Below, piece by piece: positions 55,021 to 64,000 of a stretch of 64,000 nt of DNA. The translations under genes and the position numbers were made by a program. Position 1 is the first letter of the stretch. Every line of letters begins with the position of its first letter. The notes under the pieces were generated by a model. The model ran no database searches, was not told the origin of the DNA, and saw only the letters and a list, made by a program, of their open reading frames with translations. This DNA is from Phylloscopus collybita (Eukaryota; Chordata; Aves; Passeriformes; Phylloscopidae): NCBI GenBank assembly GCA_027886175.1, contig JAJNNQ010000027.1, forward strand, positions 3,548,001 through 3,612,000, written 5' to 3'.

Positions 55021-58000
55021 AATTTTTACTAATTTTTCCAGATGGACACTTGAATTACTTTATATATGAACAGAGTGCTCCTTATCATCTTAAACTTATC
55101 ACAGTTACCTTTTTGATATTAAAACTATTTGTTCACATTATTGCAAACCCTGAAGATTCCCCTTACTTCATGATGTAGCTACATTTTATCTCTTGCCAGT
55201 CATTCCAGCTGGGAATTTTTTTTTTTTCAATTTCATTATGTTAAAACCTTGTGGTTTTGTCCCATAAGATACATTTTTTTTTTATTAATAAAAGCTGTGT
55301 CTTTCCCTGCTCCTTCTAGCAATCTAGATATGAGTGGGATTTCTTGTTCCTGTTTCTTAGGTTGTGAGGTCCTGTGTTGTCCTCCTGGGCTGGGGGAGCA
55401 GGTTTGGGGGGGTTTCGAGGCATTTTTCTAAAAAGTGAAAACACTGCTCTTGTTCCAGTTTTGGGAACATCCTTCCCCAATGTCTCAGATCAAGGCAGGC
55501 AGAGCTAAGGCTTTGAAGTATAATCCAGCAGGCAAAGTTATCTCTGTCTTTATTTTTAGATATACCATGCATTTGTGTATTAGGGTTACTCAGGTCCCAT
55601 CTCTGATGAAGAGCTGAGATACAGAAATTGCTCATCTAAATCTTGGTCATTCAGAGCTCTCAAGTTGAAATGAAGGAATTTCCACTGATGAGGTGTTTTT
55701 TTTTTAGTATAACTTGAATCTTGATGTTAAAAATAGCATGCCTTACATTTTACTTTAACAGATGAACCTTGAGTTAATAGTAAATCCAAGGATTTAGGAT
55801 ACATTGCAAGTAGCTGCATCAGCTTTTGATGGTTATTTCTACAACTGTACTCTAATGTAAACATGCAGTTAATTAGAATTACATGTTTACAGCTGAGCTT
55901 GCTCAGAAACAGGAATGCACTCAGGGATGTTTTTGACAGCTACGAGGCAGAAGCATCCACTTTTTGAAAAATGTAGTAGTGGAATATCTCAATGAGACAT
56001 CTTGTTTCAAGGTGTTGCTGTTAGAGAAGTAGAGGAAAGCTTGTGACCTCTCTGAGCTACCTGTTGCTGGCTGTATTCTCCACAGGGCTATTGAATAAGT
56101 CATTGTGTTCACTTGTCTTTCTAGTTAAGGCACTAGAAAATAATTACCTCTCCCAACTGCACCCTTGCAGCCTCCCAGGAGTGGTGGGTGAGCTAATGGA
56201 GCAGGCAGAGGTGTGCAGGGTTTCCTTCTGGGGTTTGGTGTAGTCCCAGGAGATGCTGCATTTAGCCTTGAATGGCACCTTCACAGCTTGCTGGGGGATT
56301 TACTGCTGCCTCCTTAATCACCGGGATTTAAACACTCCCTTCTTGTCTGGAGGTCTGCATGCATAGAAACGCTTTGGTTTCCTTCAAGTTAAGACATTTT
56401 TATTCTGTTTTGACAGTACAATTATCTGTGTAATATAACTGTTCGTATTAATTAGGAAATGTTGCACAGAAATGTGTTTGTGAAGTAAATTTCTTCCTTA
56501 AGTTTGTAGTAACAAAGAATGCCTTGCTTCAATCTTGCTTGGTTTTTAATTTTTTTTTTTTTAAATATAGATAAAAATGTGTAGTGGGACACTTAGCACA
56601 TCAAGCTCAGAGAACTATGTGTAATACCTGTTTTAACCCTGATAATTTAAATTAAAATAGGCTAGGTAAATTTGGTGTAATGTGGCATTGCTATGAAAAA
56701 ATTAAACTAGCTGGTTTCATGAATTTTAATTTAATTGCACAATAGTGACTGGCACAGCTTTGTGTATTTTTTGTTGTTTTTAGCAGGTTAAGACTTTAAG
56801 ATAAATATGAAAACATAGAATCGTAACAACTTTTTTTTTTAATAAGCAGAATGTAGTAATCCTAAGGACAAAGCCATTTACTGAAATGATTTTATTGAAT
56901 ATCTTCTGAAATTAGAGAGAAATCACAGCACTTCTTTATTCATGGAGGAAAACTATAAGCACAATGCAAAGCTTAGGAAAATTATCTTTCCATTAAATGA
57001 GAAAGGGGAAGGGCTCAGTTAAGCACTTGGGGTTTTCAGGAAAGCTGGGATCACTCAATCCCAATCTCCCACACAAATCCCAAGCCCATGTGCAGGTCAG
57101 GCAGAGCAGCACTTTCTACTCTTCCAGATATTTGACAAAACACTTGCAGAGCTCAGTTTCCCAGTACTTCGTCTCAATGTCTTCTGCAGCACGCTTGTTA
57201 CACAGCTTTCTAGAAGATTTGCTTTAATGGGGTTGTGTGGGGTTGTTTTTTTTTTTGTTTTTAAATTCCTATATTGTGGGAATTCTACTGGATTTTCAGT
57301 GCTGGGTTTTGATGCGCTCTAAAATAGATGCCTGGAAATTGGATGCAACCTTTTAATTTTGCTATGTCAAAATGATTAATGTTGTTTCGAAGTAGTTACT
57401 CATAGGAACACATTCTGCTGCTGCTGAACGTTGTAGATAAAAATACGCTCTGTAACTACATATAGGACACTTGAAAATCAGAAATGTAACTGTTTTGCCT
57501 GTTAGCTTTTTGAGCTGGAACTGTGTCACTCTTAATTTCCCCGAACTCTTGGGAACTTGGGATGCTCCGTGCTGCCTCTGTGTTTTGCTTTCACTTAATT
57601 GGACAGTCTTCACTTTATGTAATTGTATCTTATGCAATCAAATGTGTTTTTTTCCTTATGTTTATTACCGAAGAACTTGGGAGTGTTCTGTTACCTAAGT
57701 ATCTTTTTGTCACTGTAAAATAAGGGGCAAGAAATGAGTGAAAAAGATCAAGTTTAGTAAAACATTTCTGTGTTCTGTGCAGTCGTAGGGAGTTGGAAAA
57801 AAACACTTTGAAATCATGTAGGCAGCATAATGTCTGCCTTTTCCTCACAGTTTTATTCATGCTGAATAAATTTTTTAAATGTATTTTTTTCTGGGATTAA
57901 CTGGAGTAAACCAAGGCTTCTGTTTTCTTAACTGAAATTCATAGGTTCTATTTTGGTAATAATTTCAGACAATAAGAAAATGGGAATATTTTTTTACTTA

Positions 58001-58097
58001 ATTTTTAATAATACTGCTTGGGCAGAGATTTTTTTTTTTTTCTAACTGAACGCAGAAGGTAAAGTTATACATAGTTAAGTAGAGAAAGCAGAAATAT

Positions 58098-58116
58098 TGT
58101 GTGTATATATATATAT
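58098..58116. repeat. TG/TA microsatellite, intron 2
   Basis: Three TG followed by about six TA dinucleotides. Confidence 0.88.
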
Positions 58117-61100
58117 TACTCCTTACCCAAAGAAGGAATGTTTCCCTCCTGGATAATGCTGCAAACAGAAAAGGAAGTTTGGTGTCTGTTAGAAGGAAAA
58201 ATATTGGGATCATCTCTGTGTGATTCTGTGATATTGTTATGGAAATAGAATATGAGTATTTTCAATAAACAATGAAGAAAAATCCCAGAGGATATCCTGT
58301 GAGAAACTATGGGAAACACCAATTTATATAACTTATTTATAATTATTACTGGGAGGAGTGATCTGATAAGTTGTACTTCAGAAATTTGTTTTAATGCAGC
58401 TGAACGTGAGAGAGTCCCGTAGGAGTCAGAGTTTAGATTGTATCTGTAAAATTGGAAAAGGACTTGAAAGACAATTAGTTAAATTACCTTAGTATGGTTT
58501 GGGATGTTTTTGTGGCAGAAAGACAAATGGGTGTCTTGGATGGAGGCTTGGATGACTAAAAAAAGGGAAAGTGAAACGTAAGTGATAAAGGGGACTTCCA
58601 AATCTGATAAGAGTGTTATTAAAATAGTATATCCCATGCTGGTGCCTTCACTTCATGAAGGATGTGGAATTATTGGGAAGAACTTAAAATTAAAAGGAAG
58701 CCACAGGAGTTGTCCCAGGTCCAGAAAAGGAGGTGTCCAGACATGATTTCATGGCCATATAGAGGTGATGCTGTGTGAGAAGGATGCTTAAAAATGAGGG
58801 CAGGCATGAGACTGACTTCCTTAGCATTTGAGACACTTTATATAAAACAATTTGTTGGGAAAGAGGAAGCATCATTTAAGCAGTCTTAGAGAGGTGGGGG
58901 TTTATTTTTAAACGGTATTTGAATCCCACCTGATGGTTCAGCTTCGGTGACACAGGTGTGCGTGCTGAGGGTGCCCACGGTGGCCTTGGGGGGAGCACAA
59001 AGTCTGATGCACATGCTGCAAATTCTGCCTTTTCCTACCCTGAACATTATTATGTATTTGCAGTTCTGTGTTGGTGTTTGAAGCCTTGAAACCTTTCAGC
59101 CCTGTGTCTGCCCACAGGCATCAGAGAGGTGGGGAAGCGTGAGGGTTGACTTTTGGTTTTGGTTTTTTCCCTGAAGATAATTCTGCTGCTTGTTTCGTCA
59201 CTGTTTTCACTTCCTCCTGAAGCATCAAAACTCTTGCAGGGTCTAAGGTGATGCCAGAAGATCCTCTTTTGGGCCAGACTGGTTGATTCTTACTCAAATG
59301 ATGCAGATAAACTTAGTTCAAGAGCTTGAGATAAGAAACTCTTTCATTAGGGACTGCTAGGCTTGTTTCCATCTTCTGCACAAGGCTTTCTTGACCTCCT
59401 TGGATCATTTGAGCAGGCTTTTTGTAAGCAATTCTCTATCCTTGCACGAGTCCTGGGTGCTCAATCTTACCTCATTTCAGATTTTGACCTTCAGAAATAA
59501 TTGTTTTATTTGAAATTTCATCTCAACACTAATGCACATGGAGAAGCACAGTGGCTTGTGATAAACTGAAGGGCAAACTGAAGCATTCAACTTTCCTCTC
59601 TGGCCTAAAATTCTTCTAAGTAGTTACCAGATGTCTGTGTTTCCTGGCTGTTCCATGCTGTTCCAAACTGCTAGCCCAGGTCAAAGCTCTGGTTCTGAAG
59701 TCTGTTCTGTAGAGGGAGACATGTATGTGGCTGAGGAGGTGGCTGATTGGATTTAGTCCTGCTCTGTGATTATGGATCTCTGTACTTTGAAAGACACAGC
59801 AAAATTTTACCTTAGCGTGGGTGATTCAAATCAGTATAGTTTGAGTGCATTAGTATCTCCTAACGAAACCAAATATAGTTCTCTTCAATTCCATTCATTC
59901 TGGACCTTATCTCTCCTTCTGATATGTCTCACTGGTTGCCAAGCAACCTCAACAGTAGTTCTGCACATCCAGCAGCATTAAAAAAATAAAAAAGGTGAGT
60001 AGTTGTTGCTGAAAATAAGATGCCTTCTGATGACATGAATGAAAGGAGTTACGAGGGAAGGAAATGGGGAGTGGCGAGTTTGGAGGTGATGTTCTGAAAA
60101 AAACTAATAATATTTAGCAATTAAGTAGTGCTTTGTATTTTCCAAGCACTAATCAGACAATCGTAAGATTATTAAATAAAGGCTATTTTTTTCCTTTTAG
60201 TGAGTGATGCACAATTATATTCATGCTTTCTAGAGCAGAGGGCAGAATTTAATCCCAAGAGTGAAGAAGTTTAGTATATGTATTTCTTTCTCTGACCTGT
60301 ATTGACTTTCCATATTTCTAGTTGGACTGCAGATTATCTGGCGGGTTTGGGAAGATTTTTCTTTGTGTGTTTGCTGATACATAGCCCGCACTCTCTATTT
60401 ATTTCATGCAGTGTTTTGGGTTTCATTAAAATATTTGTCATTTTAAGGCCTTTCAAACTAGAAGTATGAAAGGTTGTGTGTAGGTCCTTTATTACTTGAT
60501 AATGCTGTAATGCTTATAAAGCAGTAAATAAAATTTATTTCTATATTCTGTCTCCAGTACAAAAATGTTATCAGAGAAGCAAACAAACTACCACAGCAAA
60601 GGAGATCATAAGGGAAGTGAAAGCTGATTTGGGAAAACGATTCTGGTTTGAGGTTATTCAAAAGGAAAATTTTGCGTTTCATGTAGACTGACCAAAGCAA
60701 CATTATTGAGGATATACTTCAGTTAGAAAGTATCTGAGTTAAGATTGCCATAATTTGAGTTCATTTTAATTTAGGACACCATTGCCAATGACTACCTATA
60801 TAAAAAGGTAATTTTAAATCCTTTAACTAACTCCTAAAAAGCAGTTTTAATTCGAATGTGGGGTTTTTAACTGCAGGTTCTGCCACTGTGAACACTCACT
60901 TTCCCTGTCACAGTCTGCCTGGAATTACCAAGTTCTGTGCCATGAGCAGACACCAGAGAGCTGGGCTGCCCTACAAGTTCTGGTCTAGAGGATTGTTGGC
61001 CTCAGTCACAGTTCAGTCCTTTCCTTCCCACTCATTTTTTCCTGAAGATGGTGGTCTTAGGAAGATGCTTACTCCAGTTCTGAGAGAGGGTAGTAAAGAA

Positions 61101-61373
61101 GGGATGTGCTGCAAATGTGTCAGAGACGGGGATGTGTCAATTTATACACAAAGTAGGATGTGTTGTGAGTTACACCCTCCGTGTCTGTGGCACACAGATC
61201 CACGTGTTGGACATGCTCCAGTGAGGCTTTTTACACAGTTTTACATGCTTTGTGCTCAGCCTGTGGTTACACACTGCATCTCCACATGGGTGTTTTGACA
61301 CTGCTCAGGATAAAATGAACAAAATGAGGCAGGATTATTTAGGAGGCATTTGCTGTGTGATGCAGATAAACCC

Positions 61374-61397
61374 AAAAAAAAAAAAAAAAAAAAAAAA
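61374..61397. repeat. Poly(A) tract, 24 bases, intron 2
   Basis: Uninterrupted A run on the sense strand of the gene; no retrocopy recognised upstream. Confidence 0.92.
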
Positions 61398-62080
61398 GGA
61401 GGCTCAGTGTGCAATTCCACAGCTTATCTTTGCAAGGTGGCTTCCTGCTCTCATGCTTCCACAGAGGGGAAGGTATTTTATGGCTAGAGTGGTGCTTGGA
61501 GCTGCTGCTAACAGAACATACACATTTTGAATCTGTGTGTTCATCTGAATCACAGACCCAAAGGAGTGGCTGCCTGAGAGGAGCTGGGTTTTGCTCTCTG
61601 TGAGGAGTGGTGAATTATTCTCCAGTTGCAGTGAATTTAAGTCAGCTGGTTGTTGCTTTTAATGTGGAGACTAGAAACAATACTAGATCATTCTAGGTTT
61701 AAGGATAAATTTAATTAAGGAAGGCATACAAAAGAACTATGCTTGCAAATTGTGAAAACACAAATGAAAAAACATCCCAGTGTTACACAGTATTTTTACC
61801 ACATTCAACTTCTAAGGGTTATTTGTGTTGCACTAAAATTTCTTTTGACATTCTGCAGCTAATAGAGGTAATTTAGAGATAGAAAAATAGTCTGTGTCTG
61901 TATGCGTGATGCATACACAAAACTGGTTGTAGTGGTGGTATTTTTATCCTCATTTTCTAAGAGAAGACCAGTCCTAGTTCATGCTTTTTTTGTAATGCAT
62001 AAAATACGTGGATTTTGGCAGCTGCCTCTTGCCTCTAGGCTTTGTAAGTAGGTTTCTCCATGCAAGATGTGGGTAATTAC

Positions 62081-62172
62081 TGTGTATATATATATATGTC
62101 TGTGTGTGTGATGTGTTAGTTGCTGCACTAGTATTGCCATGTAAACTTAGTTGCCCTTTTATATATATATAT
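62081..62172. repeat. Cluster of TA and TG microsatellites, intron 2
   Basis: TGTG(TA)n at 62081-62097, (TG)n to 62110 and (AT)6 at 62161-62172, separated by about 50 bp of unique sequence. Confidence 0.88.
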
Positions 62173-63370
62173 GTATTCTCTGTATATCTCGTTTTAAAAG
62201 GGTAAATATTATAAACTGGTTGCTCAAGAGCAGCATGCTATAAAAAAAGTAATAAGCACATCAGTAAAAGTGTTGGAGGTAGTAATAAAACTGCACTGTA
62301 ATCCTTCTACCAATTTATTGAACTCTAACTATAGTTATCTCTGATAATTAACTGCTGCATATTGTACATTAACCCTTTGTAAGGAGCTGTATATGCAGTG
62401 ATACTCAGTATGGCCTCAGTGGCTTAAACTTTATGTTTTCAAGCAAATGTGTCATCTAATTTGATAACAGAGTTTCCTTGTTGCTTTTCTCTTTATATCC
62501 ATCTTTCAACAACCCAGTTACTTTTGGGAGAACATCTTTGTCACAAAAATAAACGTCGGTTTTGCAAAATGAAAGTAAACACATGACCTACTTCAGATTT
62601 TTCATCAGTGCCTTTAAAAGTAATAATACTGAAAAAGGTGATAAACATTTAAACATGGCCATCTCTGCTTCACTGGAACACACAACTCTCTGTCCTTTTG
62701 GGTGTCCAGGGGTGGTTCTGATTCCCAGAGCTATTTCCACATGCTGAATGTTCACCAAGAGCTGGGCTATGTAAGCTCAGGAGTGCAGCTGGCAAGTTGT
62801 GTTGCAGAAGTATGATAGTGTGAGGTGAAATAATAAAGTGTAAAGCATTATTTCTTATTAAATAGAAAAGACAGTCTAAGGTTTAAATTTTCTAAGTTCT
62901 GTCTTCCAGAAGATGGTTGTTTATATTTAAAATGTCCTGAGGTTTCCTCAGACTACTGAAGTGTGTTGGGAGTTGAAGCTACAGCTTTTTAAATTCAGTT
63001 GTTTGTTGCCTTGGCACGGGAGTTTCTATAGATTTAGTGAGTGTCCCTGAATTCCAAGAAGATCCTTAAAATGGCAGGCAATTACATTTGAAGTTTGGCT
63101 CTCATGATGTCAGTACAGATATGTAGTAAAATATTCCAGGGTGTGGTGATACTTAATCATTAATGATTGAGACTTGGGGCATTTCCTGAATATTAATGCT
63201 GGATATGAATGTTGATTGCCTACGGTAAAATTATCACCCAGATACTTCTTCTCTCCCCACTCTTTTTTTATTGATTGCTAATGCAGAAAGGATAAATGCA
63301 GAGCTAGGTCAGGCAAATATTTGAAATACTCCTGAGGCACAATGCTTAAGACAGAACACTTGCACTACCT

Positions 63371-63625
63371 TCATACCTTGTGGATTTCATAATTATCATG
63401 TAATGTAAAAATGGTTATTTTATTTTTTTTTCCCCTCTGGTGACTTAATCTGTAGTTACACAGCTCAGACTGTAAGTTTTCCACTGGGACTTCTTCCCTC
63501 AGAATCATTTGGTAGAATTCAGAATTGTCACAGGCTTCTGGTTTCAAATGATGAAGCTGATGTAGAATTTTCTCTAATTGTGTAAGTTTAACCGCCACTA
63601 AAGGTAAACTGATACGATGCCACAC
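63371..63625 (-). other. Unexplained minus-strand open frame, possible pseudogene fragment or chance
   Basis: A minus-strand frame within GNAS intron 2 is open for 84 codons after an in-frame TAA and starts with GTG rather than ATG. Its composition looks unusually protein-like: hydrophilic, with a KLTQLEKILHQLHHLKPEAC segment and an EFYQMILREEVPVENLQSEL segment that could form helices. I do not recognise the family. The upstream acceptor-like GGGCAG is followed by the in-frame stop, so it is not a clean internal exon. It could be a decayed retrocopy, a diverged element, or chance. Confidence 0.2.
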
Positions 63626-64000
63626 CTTGGATGTACTTTAATACTTAATCTGCCCCTTAGGAAAGGATTGACTAGCTCATGTCAGTGCAAAACTTACTCA
63701 TAAAAATGTTTATGGCTAGGTTTACATTAATATTTTTAGAGAAATGCAGCCTTTTGCTGCCAACACCAACTATTAATAACCTACTAAAATACATCACTTA
63801 AACAATTAATAAATGTATTTGGAACACACAACACGTGCCATTAGTTATGTTGTGTTCTATAAGTGTAAACTCCTGACAGGACCCTCTTAATTCCTGCACA
63901 AAAGTACAGGAGGAGGTGCCAGTGAATATCATTATGTGCTGTAGGTGCATTGGTGTGGTTATCTGATTTCCAGGTAGTAAATTTGTAGGGCATGTCTGCA

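Noticed and set aside
58205..58235. GATTCTGTGATATT resembling the 3' end of a CR1 LINE
   Set aside because: Only a few bases match and no CR1 body is recognisable in the flanks.
59240..59285. GCCAGAAGATCCT-type sequence as possible GNAS exon 3 (EDP motif)
   Set aside because: Only the EDP residues match; the following residues and splice sites do not fit exon 3.

Overview
This is vertebrate nuclear DNA, most likely from a bird or another sauropsid. The only gene recognised with confidence is the 5' part of GNAS, which encodes the stimulatory G-protein alpha subunit (G-alpha-s), on the + strand. Coding exon 1 (43721-43859) encodes the N-terminal helix. Coding exon 2 (47522-47594) encodes the P-loop. 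Both have consensus splice sites and join in phase across a split Gly codon. The avian/sauropsid call is an inference: the N terminus is essentially the mammalian one, interspersed repeats are scarce, no mammalian-type SINEs are seen, and poly(A)/poly(T) and AT tracts dominate the repeat content.

Layout. Positions 1 to about 42300 are a gene-poor upstream flank in which I find no convincing coding exon. It holds a 22-bp minisatellite (5165-5241), a near-perfect 57-nt hairpin (10049-10105), a GC/CpG-enriched segment with TATA-like and MEF2-like motifs that could be a separate promoter (about 15100-17100), an AT-rich block with a 40-T run and a tandem AT repeat (17318-20000), and a fragment resembling the 5' part of a His tRNA (20801-20826). 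From about 42400 to 44560 lies a strong CpG island containing the GNAS promoter, 5' UTR, exon 1 and the start of intron 1. Intron 1 is about 3.7 kb. Intron 2 begins at 47595 and runs to the end of the window, at least 16.4 kb. I could not find exon 3 or exon 4 in it.

The product would be a peripheral membrane GTPase that couples receptors to adenylyl cyclase. The upstream region would be expected to hold distal regulatory sequence, and in mammals it holds alternative first exons (NESP55, XL-alpha-s, A/B). None of these is recognisable here by protein sequence. Several observations around exon 1 merit checking: a reading frame open upstream of the start for 269 codons without an AUG, a 13-codon upstream ORF, and opposed A- and T-rich tracts near the promoter. 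Everything outside the two exons is noncoding as far as I can tell, apart from one unexplained minus-strand open frame near 63.5 kb.
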